This document shows positions 9,472 through 18,027 of a stretch of DNA of 64,000 nucleotides, in pieces (within the stretch, counting starts at the first letter, position 1; every line of letters begins with the position of its first letter). Source of the stretch: Hungatella hathewayi (GTDB taxonomy: Bacteria > Bacillota > Clostridia > Lachnospirales > Lachnospiraceae); the NCBI GenBank assembly GCA_025149285.1, contig CP102274.1, positions 5,296,001 to 5,360,000 of the forward strand, in the 5' to 3' direction. A program made the position numbers and the translations under genes. A model generated the notes under the pieces. The model had not been told where the DNA came from. It saw nothing but the letters and a program-made list of their open reading frames with translations, and did not search any database.

Positions 9472-10626
9472 TTAATTCCCCGCTGCATAATAGGCATCAA
9501 TCCCATCCGCGATTCCCTTTGCGATCTTCGCACGGTACTCGTCGGTAGCCATCTTTTTATCTTCCTCTGCATTACTCATAAATCCCATCTCTACAATCGT
9601 TACCGGGATCTTACACCAGTTAATTCCGCTCATGGTATCAGTCTCCTGAACGCCCCGGTCTTTGAAGCCTGTTGTATCACAGATTCCCTTCACCACTGCC
9701 TTTGACAGTGCTGAGCTCTTGCTGTACAGATTTCCATTATAGGGATTTTTGGATGTCTGGCACATGGTCAGCGCACCGTGAACGCTGGTATCACTTAACG
9801 AATTGGCGTGGACCCGGACGAAAATATCCGCTCCGCTCCTGTTGGCCATCTCGGCACGCTCTGCATTGCTGATGTTCACATCGTCCGTCTCCCGGATCAT
9901 ATATACCTGATATCCCCGGTTTAGCAGCTCTTCCTTAAGCTTTAAGGAAACTGCCAGTGTCAGCTTATATTCGGGTATTCCCGTCGCATTTCCCTGAGTT
10001 CCGGAGGCAACCTTGGCCTTTTTCTCCGATGCCCCCGGTCCAATCGGTTCTTTTTCGGAATTGCCCTTTGCCTGGTGTCCCGGATCAATGGCAATGATCT
10101 TGCCGGAACCGTTGCCGGTCACTGCCGGTGCCGCTGTCTCCGGTTCCGGAGCCGGCTGTTCTTTTGACACAAAGCGGGAGGATATGTAACATTCCTGATC
10201 CTGATAGATGACGCGGCTCCAGCTGTCGCTGTACCCGGTCCGCTTCAGAGCCGTTCCCTTTGAAACCGTAGTGATAACCGCACCGTTGGTTCCCGCGCTC
10301 TTTCTGATATTAACCTGGCTTCCTGTGACGTATACGGTTTCATCCACCGGCGAAAAGGCAGGAGCCGTCTCTGTCGTCACCGCGGCCTCATGGGCGCTTG
10401 TCCCCGCCTGTCTCCCCGGCTTAGCTGCCTCCTTTTTCCCGTTCCCGGTCTCTGCTTCTATGGAAACCGCCGCTGTCTCTTCTCCGTTTTCCGGCGTGAT
10501 ATCCCCGGAGGCCTCCTCCAGTGCCGGTACCTCGACAGGCTCATAGTTCCTGCCGCATCCGGCCAGCGTCAGGAGGCACACGAGAGCGGCCATGATATAG
10601 ACTCCGGTTCTTTTTTTTCTGCTCAC
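9472..10626 (-). CDS. SH3-domain N-acetylmuramoyl-L-alanine amidase lipoprotein
   Basis: Zinc amidase that cleaves the bond between muramic acid and the stem peptide. Lipobox L-A-G-C with Cys24, a Ser/Thr/Glu-rich linker, a bacterial SH3 domain (about residues 93-155, VYVTGSQVNIRKSAG) for wall binding, then an Amidase_3 domain (about 177-380). The catalytic motifs are IAIDPGHQ, VRVHANS and IVEMGFMSN, giving the zinc His/His and catalytic Glu. As a lipoprotein it should act outside the membrane. The start overlaps the mnmA stop by 4 bases, an odd partner for a tRNA enzyme and probably just operon sharing. Confidence 0.9.
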   Translation of the reverse strand: MSRKKRTGVYIMAALVCLLTLAGCGRNYEPVEVPALEEASGDITPENGEETAAVSIEAETGNGKKEAAKPGRQAGTSAHEAAVTTETAPAFSPVDETVYVTGSQVNIRKSAGTNGAVITTVSKGTALKRTGYSDSWSRVIYQDQECYISSRFVSKEQPAPEPETAAPAVTGNGSGKIIAIDPGHQAKGNSEKEPIGPGASEKKAKVASGTQGNATGIPEYKLTLAVSLKLKEELLNRGYQVYMIRETDDVNISNAERAEMANRSGADIFVRVHANSLSDTSVHGALTMCQTSKNPYNGNLYSKSSALSKAVVKGICDTTGFKDRGVQETDTMSGINWCKIPVTIVEMGFMSNAEEDKKMATDEYRAKIAKGIADGIDAYYAAGN

Positions 10627-11702
10627 AATATCGTACCTCCTCCGGCAACGTAGTTCTCCAAATAAAATACAACGGCCTGTCCCGGTGTAATCGCCCTCTG
10701 AGGCTCATCAAACCGGCATTCCACCAGATCCTCGCCCACCTCCCGGATGGTGCAGGGAGCGCCTTTGTGGCTGTAACGGATTTTGGCGGTTACCCGCATC
10801 TCTCCGCCGTGAAGCCCGTCGATCGCCATCCAGTTAATCCGGCTGCAGCGGAGCGTGTCAGAAAAGACATCAGCCGAGTTTCCGATGACGACCTCGTTGG
10901 TCTCCGGTCTAATCTCCGTGACAAAAACAGGATGGCCCATGGACAGGTTTAATCCCTTCCTCTGGCCGACCGTGTAGTGGGTGATTCCCTCATGCCGGCC
11001 CAGTACATTGCCATCCAGATCCACAAAATTTCCTTTCGCCGGCTCTTTTCCCGTGTTTTCTTCAATAAATCTGGCGTAATCGTGATCGGGAATGAAACAG
11101 ATCTCCTGACTGTCCGGTTTATGGGCCACCTTTAGATTGATCCGGTCTGCAATTTCGCGGATCTGATCCTTGGAATAAGCGCCGACCGGCATCAGCGTAT
11201 GGGCCAGCTGGTACTGCGTCAGATTATAGAGCGCATACGTCTGGTCCTTCGCCGCCGTCACGGACATTTTCAGGGCGTAACGCCCGTTTTCTAACTGTTC
11301 AATTCTGGCATAGTGGCCTGTAGCGATATAATCGGCCCCGATATCCAGGCTTCGCTTTAACAGCGACTCCCATTTGACATACCGGTTGCAGGCGATACAG
11401 GGGTTGGGAGTACGGCCGTTCCTGTATTCGTCCACAAAATAATCAATTACATTCTCTCTGAACTCTTCTTTAAAATTCATCACATAGTATGGAATCCCCA
11501 AATCCCAGGCAACGCGGCGGGCGTCGTCCACTGCGCTTAAGCCGCAGCAGCCTCCGCTCTCCTCCTGGACTTCCGTCTCTTCGTCCTGCCAGATCTGCAT
11601 CGTGACGCCGATGACATCATATCCCTGCTCCTTCAGCAGCCATGCTGCCACGGAGGAATCCACGCCGCCGGACATTCCTACTACTACTTTTGGTTTATTC
11701 AT
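10623..11702 (-). CDS. mnmA: tRNA-specific 2-thiouridylase MnmA
   Basis: Transfers sulfur to U34 of Lys, Glu and Gln tRNAs. It has the N-terminal PP-loop GMSGGVDSS, first catalytic Cys in GRTPNPCIACN and second in SQEICFI, and C-terminal beta domains, 359 residues in all. Start set at the ATG at 11702 so the protein opens MNKPKVVVGMSGG as in the family; a GTG at 11741 would add 13 residues. It lies downstream of nifS and nifU-like genes, the usual clostridial order, where the desulfurase supplies the sulfur. Confidence 0.95.
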   Translation of the reverse strand: MNKPKVVVGMSGGVDSSVAAWLLKEQGYDVIGVTMQIWQDEETEVQEESGGCCGLSAVDDARRVAWDLGIPYYVMNFKEEFRENVIDYFVDEYRNGRTPNPCIACNRYVKWESLLKRSLDIGADYIATGHYARIEQLENGRYALKMSVTAAKDQTYALYNLTQYQLAHTLMPVGAYSKDQIREIADRINLKVAHKPDSQEICFIPDHDYARFIEENTGKEPAKGNFVDLDGNVLGRHEGITHYTVGQRKGLNLSMGHPVFVTEIRPETNEVVIGNSADVFSDTLRCSRINWMAIDGLHGGEMRVTAKIRYSHKGAPCTIREVGEDLVECRFDEPQRAITPGQAVVFYLENYVAGGGTIL

Positions 11703-11749
11703 CGTATCACATTCCGTTTCTTCTGCCGGCATCCGGTTCACCGCCGTCT

Positions 11750-12187
11750 TTAATATTCTTCTTCCACTTCTTCCTCGCCGATGTCAGACTTTGGCTTCTT
11801 CAGCCCCTGAATCTCGATCCCGTTCTTCTGGGCATAATCCCATAAGGCAGCGTGGATGGCCTCTTCTGCCAGTAAAGAACAGTGTACCTTAACCGGCGGC
11901 AGTCCGTCAAGTGCCTCACATACCGCCTTGTTCGTCACTTCCATCGCTTCCTGAATCGACTTGCCTTTCACCATCTCCGTTGCCATACTGCTGGTGGCTA
12001 CCGCTGCACCGCAGCCAAACGTCTTAAACTTCACATCCCTGATGATTCCGTTGTCATCGATATCGAGATAAATTCTCATAATATCTCCGCACTTCGCATT
12101 TCCCACCGTACCCATGCCGCTGGCATTCTCAATTTCTCCTACATTTCTTGGATGTTCAAAATGATCCATAACTTTTTCTGTATACAT
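11750..12187 (-). CDS. Fe-S cluster scaffold protein, NifU/IscU type
   Basis: 145-residue scaffold on which Fe-S clusters are assembled from sulfur delivered by the desulfurase. The three cluster cysteines are C33 (in NAKCGD, with D35), C59 (FGCGAA) and C103 (VHCSLL). It lacks the C-terminal NifU domain and ends in an acidic tail (GEEEVEEEY), common in clostridial forms. Located between the desulfurase gene and mnmA; the 178-base gap to the desulfurase gene holds no further gene that I can see. Confidence 0.93.
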   Translation of the reverse strand: MYTEKVMDHFEHPRNVGEIENASGMGTVGNAKCGDIMRIYLDIDDNGIIRDVKFKTFGCGAAVATSSMATEMVKGKSIQEAMEVTNKAVCEALDGLPPVKVHCSLLAEEAIHAALWDYAQKNGIEIQGLKKPKSDIGEEEVEEEY

Positions 12188-12365
12188 TTTTTATTTTTCT
12201 CCTATTTTCAGTAATATATCGACAATTGACTGCCGTTTTACCGACTCCATTCGCCTTTTCTCCGGCCGGCAGTTTCATTTATGATGACAATTTCTTTATA
12301 TATCCGCATTTAATTTTTATCATTTAGTAATTCATGTGTGGTCAATCCAGGTAAAAATCCCCCGA

Positions 12366-13550
12366 TTACCGGTTCTGGCGCTTTACAAAATCCTCATATA
12401 AGGGTGACATACCGCGCAGCTTTTCTACAATCTTCTTGATGGACTCTGCCACATAGTCCATCTCTTCCATGGTATTATCCGCATTCAGTGTCAGTCTTAA
12501 CGATCCATGTGCGATCTCATGAGGAAGACCGATGGCTAACAGCACATGAGACGGATCTAAGGATCCTGACGTACAGGCGGATCCGCTGGAACCGCAGATT
12601 CCATCCATATCCAGCATAATAAGCAGAGATTCTCCCTCAATAAACTGGAACGCGAAGTTTACATTGTTGGACAGCCGGCTGGTTCTGTGGCCATTGATTC
12701 TCACATAGGGAACCTCCGCCATTACACGGTTCATCAGATAATCCCGCAGCTCCGACTCTCTCTTCGTCCGCTCTTCCATCGTGTTCACGGCAATCTCCAC
12801 GGCCTTTCCAAAGCCGACGATGCCCGGTACATTCTCGGTACCGCCGCGGCGCTTCCGCTCCTGGGCGCCGCCATGCATGAAGGAACGGGTCTTGATGCCG
12901 GTACGGATATATAAAAATCCGATTCCCTTGGGGCCGTTCAGCTTATGGCCGCTGGCGCTCATCATATCTATATGATACTCATCCACATTGATCGGAACGT
13001 GGCCGAAGGCCTGAACCGCATCGGTGTGGAAGATGATTCCGTGCTCTTTTGCGATCTCACCGATTTCCTTCACCGGTTCAATCGTTCCGATTTCGTTATT
13101 GGCAAACATGATGGAGATCAGGATGGTAGTCGGGCGAATCGCCTTCTTTAACTCATCAAGTTTGATGACGCCATTCTCATCCACATCTAAATAAGTCACT
13201 TCAAACCCGCGTTTCTCCAGATATTCGCATGTATGAAGAACCGCATGGTGTTCAATTTTACTGGTAATAATGTGATTTCCCTTCGCCTGATAGGCTTCAG
13301 CAGTCGCAGCCAGCGCCCAGTTATCCGACTCGGTGCCTCCTGCAGTAAAGTAAATCTCATTGGTTTTCGCTCCAATGGCCTCTGCAATCGTCTCTCTGGA
13401 ACGGTTAATCGCCTTCTTGGATTCATTGGAAAACTCATATACGGAAGATGGATTCCCATAATATTCCGTAAAATACGGCAGCATCGCCTCCACAACCTCC
13501 GGCCGTGTCTTTGTCGTAGCTGCATTGTCAAGATAAATAAATCGTTTCAT
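12366..13550 (-). CDS. Cysteine desulfurase, NifS/IscS type
   Basis: PLP enzyme that converts cysteine to alanine and a protein-bound persulfide for Fe-S clusters and tRNA thiolation. It has 394 residues, the expected length. The PLP lysine is in SASGHKLNGPKG near residue 205 and the persulfide Cys is in GSSGSACTSGS near residue 327. This active-site loop is of the IscS/NifS type. First gene of the desulfurase-scaffold-mnmA-amidase operon. No Rrf2-type regulator gene precedes it. Confidence 0.95.
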   Translation of the reverse strand: MKRFIYLDNAATTKTRPEVVEAMLPYFTEYYGNPSSVYEFSNESKKAINRSRETIAEAIGAKTNEIYFTAGGTESDNWALAATAEAYQAKGNHIITSKIEHHAVLHTCEYLEKRGFEVTYLDVDENGVIKLDELKKAIRPTTILISIMFANNEIGTIEPVKEIGEIAKEHGIIFHTDAVQAFGHVPINVDEYHIDMMSASGHKLNGPKGIGFLYIRTGIKTRSFMHGGAQERKRRGGTENVPGIVGFGKAVEIAVNTMEERTKRESELRDYLMNRVMAEVPYVRINGHRTSRLSNNVNFAFQFIEGESLLIMLDMDGICGSSGSACTSGSLDPSHVLLAIGLPHEIAHGSLRLTLNADNTMEEMDYVAESIKKIVEKLRGMSPLYEDFVKRQNR

Positions 13551-13607
13551 ACCTGTTAGTTCCGCCTTTCTGTAGTCCTAAAGTTAAAAGCTTCATCTAC
13601 ATTTTCT

Positions 13608-13641
13608 ATTATACACAGATTTCCTATAATTTCAATAGGAA
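13608..13641 (-). promoter_or_regulatory. Promoter and overlapping dyad upstream of cysteine desulfurase
   Basis: Minus-strand -35 TTGAAA (13630-13635), 16-bp spacer, -10 TATAAT (13608-13613). The -35 box sits inside a perfect dyad, TTCCTAT (13621-13627) and ATAGGAA (13635-13641) around a 7-base centre, a plausible repressor site. It does not look like the Escherichia coli IscR type 1 box. Confidence 0.5.
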
Positions 13642-13774
13642 TAGTTATCGTTTTCATTATATTTCCGGCGCCGTCAAAGGGCGGACGGTGCTGTCTGCAA
13701 AGTGAAGGGAGAAAATGTCATGAAGAGGCCTCCTGTGAAATATATTGTAATAATTCCCATATCATGGAGTTTTC

Positions 13775-15358
13775 ATGAAGGATTCTTTAAAGATTTCCCA
13801 AAAACTTTCGCCAAGAAAATATGCCCTGTTTACGGGCACTCTCCTCCTTACTTCTACAGGGCTCATCACCCGCGTGCTGGGGTTCTTTTACCGAATCTTT
13901 CTTTCCAGAACCATCGGTGCGGAAGGACTGGGACTCTACAACATGGTCCATCCGGTATTCGGCATCTGTTTTGCCTTATGCGCAGGTTCCATCCAGACGG
14001 CCATCTCCCAGTCTGTGGCCGCCAATGTAAGGAAAGGCCGTTCCATCTTCCGAACCGGACTCGTCATTTCTGTGTCCACTTCGTTTATCCTGGCATGGCT
14101 CATCATCCGGTTCCAGGATTTTCTGGCCGGCAGCATCCTGATGGAACCGCGCTGTGCACCGCTTCTCACCTACATAGCCGTGTCCGTCCCCTGCGCCGCC
14201 ATCCATGCCTGCATCAATGGCTACTATTATGGTATGCAGCGAACCCGGGTTCCGGCATTCGCTCAGGTCGTTGAACAGTCTGTCCGCATCGGTGCCGTCT
14301 TCCTGATCGCGGATATTATGATGGAAGCCGGTGTGGAGATCACCGTCCAGCTGGCTGTCGCCGGCCATCTGATCGGAGAGATTGCCTCCACCCTCTATAC
14401 CGTCGCAGCCAGTCAGTTCTTCCCGCCGAAGCTGCCGGATGGCACCGATGCAGCTGAGCCGGATTCCAAAGGCCGCAGATTGACAGCGGCGGCCGATTCC
14501 TTCCGCCAGACAGCACCGGCCCTTATGGCGCTGGCGCTGCCGCTCATGGGCAACCGTCTCGTCCTGAATATTCTTTCCAGTGCAGAGGCGATCTGGATTC
14601 CCGGCTCCTTAAACCGGTTCGGCCTGTCAAACTCGGAAGCCTTCAGTATTTACGGCGTCCTTACGGGAATGGCGCTGCCATTTATCCTGTTTCCCTCCAC
14701 GATCTTTAATTCCCTGGCCGTCCTGCTGCTTCCCACGGTAGCCGAGGCCCAGTCGGAGGGAAATGAGCGGCGGATCGCAGGCACCATCTCCATGTCCCTG
14801 CGCTACTGCCTGTACGTAGGAATCCTCTGCATCGGAATCTTCACCCTGTTCGGCAATGATCTGGGAGTCAGCGTCTTTAAGGATGAAAATGCCGGTTCCT
14901 TCATCATGACTCTGGCATGGCTGTGTCCCTTCCTTTATCTGGTTACCACCATGGGCAGCATCTTAAACGGCCTCGGAAAGACTTCGACTACCTTTATTCA
15001 AAATGTGACGGCTCTCTTCGTCCGCCTGGCATTCGTGCTGTTTGGCATTCCGAAATTTGGTATCATGGCGTATTTGATCGGCATGCTGGCCAGCGAGCTG
15101 CTTCTGGCCCTGATGCACATCTTTTCCCTGAAAAAACAGGTGGCCTTTTCCTGGAACGCATGGGATATGATCGTAAAGCCGGCCCTGCTGATGGTGATGG
15201 CAATCGGTATCTACTATGCTGCTGGCTCCGTCTGCGATCCATTTGCAGCGCTTCCGCTGTTTATCCGGACCGGCTTTCATATTCTGATTCTGTCCCTCTG
15301 CTACCTTCTGCTTCTGGCCGGTGCCCACTTCTTTAAGAGAGAGATTCAGGCGGATTAA
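13775..15358 (+). CDS. SpoVB-like polysaccharide flippase, MATE/MVF superfamily
   Basis: 527-residue protein with about 14 hydrophobic segments, starting FTGTLLLTSTGLITRVLGFFYRIFLSR, the typical opening of the SpoVB/MurJ-related lipid-linked oligosaccharide exporters. SpoVB is needed for spore cortex in Bacillus; paralogues such as YtgP, YabM and YkvU are numerous, so the exact role is open. Start at the ATG at 13775 with TGGAG 6 bases before it. It runs divergently from the desulfurase operon. Confidence 0.82.
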   Translation: MKDSLKISQKLSPRKYALFTGTLLLTSTGLITRVLGFFYRIFLSRTIGAEGLGLYNMVHPVFGICFALCAGSIQTAISQSVAANVRKGRSIFRTGLVISVSTSFILAWLIIRFQDFLAGSILMEPRCAPLLTYIAVSVPCAAIHACINGYYYGMQRTRVPAFAQVVEQSVRIGAVFLIADIMMEAGVEITVQLAVAGHLIGEIASTLYTVAASQFFPPKLPDGTDAAEPDSKGRRLTAAADSFRQTAPALMALALPLMGNRLVLNILSSAEAIWIPGSLNRFGLSNSEAFSIYGVLTGMALPFILFPSTIFNSLAVLLLPTVAEAQSEGNERRIAGTISMSLRYCLYVGILCIGIFTLFGNDLGVSVFKDENAGSFIMTLAWLCPFLYLVTTMGSILNGLGKTSTTFIQNVTALFVRLAFVLFGIPKFGIMAYLIGMLASELLLALMHIFSLKKQVAFSWNAWDMIVKPALLMVMAIGIYYAAGSVCDPFAALPLFIRTGFHILILSLCYLLLLAGAHFFKREIQAD

Positions 15359-15365
15359 GTAAAAA

Positions 15366-15425
15366 AACAGAAGAAGGCAGTTACTCCGGGAGCATTTCTT
15401 CTCCTGGAGCAGCTGCCTTCCTTCC
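15366..15425. terminator. Terminator between convergent flippase and SH3 lipoprotein genes
   Basis: GAAGGCAG...ACTCC pairs with GGAGCAGCTGCCTTC across a short loop; the A-rich left and T/C-rich right edges suit termination from both sides. Confidence 0.65.
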
Positions 15426-15444
15426 CGTCTGTCTTCCCCGCCGC

Positions 15445-16203
15445 TTACATCCCCGGCCCAATCGCCGTGATCGTTCCGGTTCCGCTGCCGTTACCGCTCC
15501 CCGGTGCCGTCGATGAGCCCGGACCTGCTGTAGAATTCGTGTTCTGCGTTCCCACGGAAGGGGTCAGCGGCGACGGCTCCACAATAGGAATATCGTCATT
15601 CCCGCCCGGTACCGAAGGACCGGACGGCGCAGACGGCTTCTGGGAACCGGACGAATTCGAGTCCTTCTGGCCGGATCCCGCATTATCGCCGGAAGGCGCC
15701 GCTGCCGTCTCCCGGGTGCCGCTCTCCGGCTTTGAGCTGCTTAAATACTTCTTATAGATATAAGCTTCCCCACCTTTATAAGTAATCCGCATCCAGCCAT
15801 TGGCCGACTGGCCCGTGACAGCGACCTTCTGGCCTGTTCCAAAGCTTGTGAGAACATCGGACTTCGTGGTATAGCTGGCCCTCACATGGACCGGCTGTGT
15901 CACATACATGGTCTTCTGAACCGCCGTCACGGCATAGACCGGCAGCGCTTCTGTCTCTCGGGGCTTCGACTCCTGAACCGGAGCTTCCGTTTCCGCCTCA
16001 GGCGATGTCTCCGGTTCCGAAGACGGCTCAGGATCCGTCTCATTTTCTATTTTTATCATATCGGTCTGCGCTTCCGTGGTACCACTCTCACTGGCCGCAT
16101 GTTCCCCTGTACTCTTTGTGTTCCCCCCGTTAAAGACAGACGAGCAGGATGTGATCATCACCGCCGTTGTCATTGCCAGGATAATTCCCGGATACTTTTT
16201 CAT
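15445..16203 (-). CDS. SH3-domain lipoprotein of unknown role
   Basis: Secreted lipoprotein of 252 residues with lipobox I-T-S-C (Cys20), an acidic Glu/Thr/Pro-rich stretch (residues 30-85), one bacterial SH3 domain (about 90-152, ending MRITYKGGEAYIYKKYL), then a long low-complexity tail of Ser, Gly, Pro, Asn and Thr. The SH3 domain resembles that of the amidase at 9472-10626, but no catalytic domain follows. It probably binds wall peptides. Start at ATG 16203, preceded by GGAGGTGA; an in-frame GTG at 16212 lies within that site. Confidence 0.75.
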   Translation of the reverse strand: MKKYPGIILAMTTAVMITSCSSVFNGGNTKSTGEHAASESGTTEAQTDMIKIENETDPEPSSEPETSPEAETEAPVQESKPRETEALPVYAVTAVQKTMYVTQPVHVRASYTTKSDVLTSFGTGQKVAVTGQSANGWMRITYKGGEAYIYKKYLSSSKPESGTRETAAAPSGDNAGSGQKDSNSSGSQKPSAPSGPSVPGGNDDIPIVEPSPLTPSVGTQNTNSTAGPGSSTAPGSGNGSGTGTITAIGPGM

Positions 16204-16298
16204 GTCGGTCACCTCCGCCTGATTTTCATCTTAGTTAAACTCCAGATGTTTTCAGTATATCATCCCGGCAGGCAGCGCGCAACCACCGGCGGACCATC

Positions 16299-17444
16299 TT
16301 ATTTTGCCGAGCTGTGCCAGATCAGGAAAAATGCTGCCCCCAGCGCACACATCACAGCCCCGCAGAGCATGGCTGCCGGGAGAGCTGCCTGAGCCGCTGC
16401 GCCGAACAGCAGATTGGTGGCGATTCCGGTCCCTTCCGCCAGGACTGCATAGATACTTAAAACAGTGACCCGGTCCGCCGCCTTCACATGGCGGTTCTGT
16501 ATTTCCGTCTGCAGCGGCACGAAAAGACTGGCGGACAACCTCAGCAGTACGATGCCGCCCACCGCCAGCACACGGCTTCCGGTCAGGGCCAGGACCACAC
16601 AGGAAATCCCTGCGGCACCAAATAAAAGGAGTGCGAACCGCTTCATTCCTATTTGCTCCGTACATCTGGCCGACCAGACTCCGGCCATTCCGCTTACGGT
16701 CACCAGGATATAGATATATCCCATGCTGGCCGGAGCAATCCCGCACGCCTCGTATTTCAGCTGATTTAAAAACACCGTAATCGTCTGATTCGTCTCCCCC
16801 AGAAACGCCATTCCCACCAGAAGAAGCAGAAAGCGCTTATCCCTCGCCACCTCTTTCAGACAAGTCAGGAACCGGCCTTTTACCGGCTTACTGCGCTCTA
16901 TTTCCTTTACTTCCTTTAAACCGAAGGACAGCACCGCCGCTGCCGCATAGGTCAGTACGGTCAAAAATCCCGCCAGCCGGTAATCATCGCCGACCACCAC
17001 GGAAAACAGTAACGCCGCCGTCAGCAGTCCCACCGTATTTAAGAGGTTATACACGCCAAACACCCGGTGACTCTCCCCCTCGCGGCAGGACAGATACAGA
17101 AGGCTCACGTCACAGCCCGACATTCCTGCCATCACAACGCTTAACATGACCCGTTCCAGCAAAAAACCTCCGAACCCTCCGGCCTTCCAGAATACCACCT
17201 TTGACGCCACATAGATCAGGGAACTGATCACCAGCGTATTTTTATATCCGATCCTGTCGGCCACAACTCCCCACGGCATCTCCAGCGCGATGCACAGGGC
17301 CAGTGAAATACTCTCGATCAGAGTTATTTCAAACACGGAAACCCCTGCCGCCTGCCGGTAAAGCGTGGCAATCGGCCCATAAAACACCATTCCCTGCAAA
17401 AGGGAGATTCCGTACATCAGATAGATATTTCTTTTTATATTCAT
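16299..17444 (-). CDS. MFS transporter, probable efflux pump
   Basis: 381-residue major facilitator protein with about 12 membrane segments; the cytoplasmic loop between helices 2 and 3 reads VVADRIGYKNTLVIS, a degenerate form of the GxxxDRxGRR motif. The fold and length resemble macrolide or multidrug exporters, but the substrate cannot be read from sequence. Start chosen at ATG 17444 with GGAGTGG upstream; a GTG at 17453 is also in frame. Expression appears to be controlled by a leader with hairpin and short peptide (17529-17610), which argues for induction by a translation inhibitor. Confidence 0.8.
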   Translation of the reverse strand: MNIKRNIYLMYGISLLQGMVFYGPIATLYRQAAGVSVFEITLIESISLALCIALEMPWGVVADRIGYKNTLVISSLIYVASKVVFWKAGGFGGFLLERVMLSVVMAGMSGCDVSLLYLSCREGESHRVFGVYNLLNTVGLLTAALLFSVVVGDDYRLAGFLTVLTYAAAAVLSFGLKEVKEIERSKPVKGRFLTCLKEVARDKRFLLLLVGMAFLGETNQTITVFLNQLKYEACGIAPASMGYIYILVTVSGMAGVWSARCTEQIGMKRFALLLFGAAGISCVVLALTGSRVLAVGGIVLLRLSASLFVPLQTEIQNRHVKAADRVTVLSIYAVLAEGTGIATNLLFGAAAQAALPAAMLCGAVMCALGAAFFLIWHSSAK

Positions 17445-17528
17445 AATTTCCACTCCATTTCAGGTACACAAAATAAGCCCTGCAGGATACAGCGCCAAAA
17501 CGCATTACAATTCTTAAGCTGTTCATTT

Positions 17529-17570
17529 CTACGTGGGATTATTGAGATTGGAAATAGAATGGTTATTCAT
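17529..17570 (-). CDS. Putative 13-residue leader peptide ahead of MFS gene
   Basis: Short frame MNNHSISNLNNPT preceded by a consensus AAGGAGG at 7-base spacing, in the transcript leader of the MFS gene and about 85 bases before its start. Ribosome stalling on such leaders controls several resistance genes. No known stalling motif is obvious, so this is a structural inference. Confidence 0.4.
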   Translation of the reverse strand: MNNHSISNLNNPT

Positions 17571-17583
17571 AAGCCGCCTCCTT

Positions 17584-17637
17584 AACAGGCCGGTCAGCCT
17601 GTTTTTTCAGTATAGCATACTTCCTGGAGGCTGTAAA
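17584..17637 (-). promoter_or_regulatory. Promoter and leader hairpin of MFS transporter
   Basis: Minus-strand -35 TTTACA (17632-17637), 17-bp spacer, -10 TATACT (17609-17614). The transcript would begin with a hairpin of AACAGGC (17584-17590) and GCCTGTT (17597-17603), immediately followed by the leader-peptide ribosome site. Read on the plus strand, the same hairpin is followed by a T run. Confidence 0.6.
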
Positions 17638-17668
17638 GGAAAGACCGCGGATTACGCTTCCCGGCTTC

Positions 17669-17973
17669 ATACACTCGTTACAGTTCACGGCCCGCCCGGC
17701 ACCTCACAGCCCGCTTTGGCTCTGGCGCTTTTCACGGCCCTTCCCGTGACTTTGCAGGGCATTAGCAATTCTTAACGCGCAAAATTTTTCGTTCAGGGGA
17801 AATCCCCACCTGTTTGAGCGCAGCGAGTTTGGGGATTTTCACTGGTTTTTAGAAAAATTCTGCACGTTTAGAAGTGCTTATGCCCGAAACCGGAACGGGA
17901 AGGGCCGTGAAAAGCGCCAGAGCCAAAGCGGGCTGTGAGGTGCCGGGCGGGCCGTGAACTGTAACATACACTC
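17669..17973. mobile_element. 289-bp palindromic element, copy A, with 8-bp target duplication
   Basis: Element at 17677-17965, flanked by perfect direct repeats ATACACTC (17669-17676 and 17966-17973). Outer arms 17677-17746 and 17896-17965 are a 70-bp perfect inverted repeat. Inside them the pairing continues with mismatches up to a loop around TTTGAGCGCAGCGAG, so the whole unit can fold as one long hairpin. No open frame of note. The 149-bp core is nearly identical to copy B at 19235-19523, while the arms differ. Small size, no transposase and clean duplication fit a non-autonomous element moved by a trans-acting transposase. Ends read GTTACAG; 8-bp duplications and GTAA ends are known for IS66-type elements, but assignment is open. 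Confidence 0.85.
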
Positions 17974-17986
17974 CGTTAAATTCTAA

Positions 17987-18010
17987 AGGGACCAGGCGCC
18001 CGCCTGATCC
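17987..18010 (-). terminator. Terminator of ROK regulator gene
   Basis: GGGACCAGGCG pairs with CGCCTGATCCC (one mismatch) just after the ROK stop, with flanking AAAG and CCTTTAT. Confidence 0.6.
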
Positions 18011-18027
18011 CTCCTTTATGATAGTTC

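Noticed and set aside
13702..14274. 190-codon frame overlapping the flippase start
   Set aside because: Out of frame with the flippase, low hydrophobic pattern and His/Arg/Pro-rich; a shadow.
17329..17526. 65-codon frame across the MFS start
   Set aside because: Overlaps the transporter in another frame and has no good ribosome site; the 13-codon frame upstream is the better leader.
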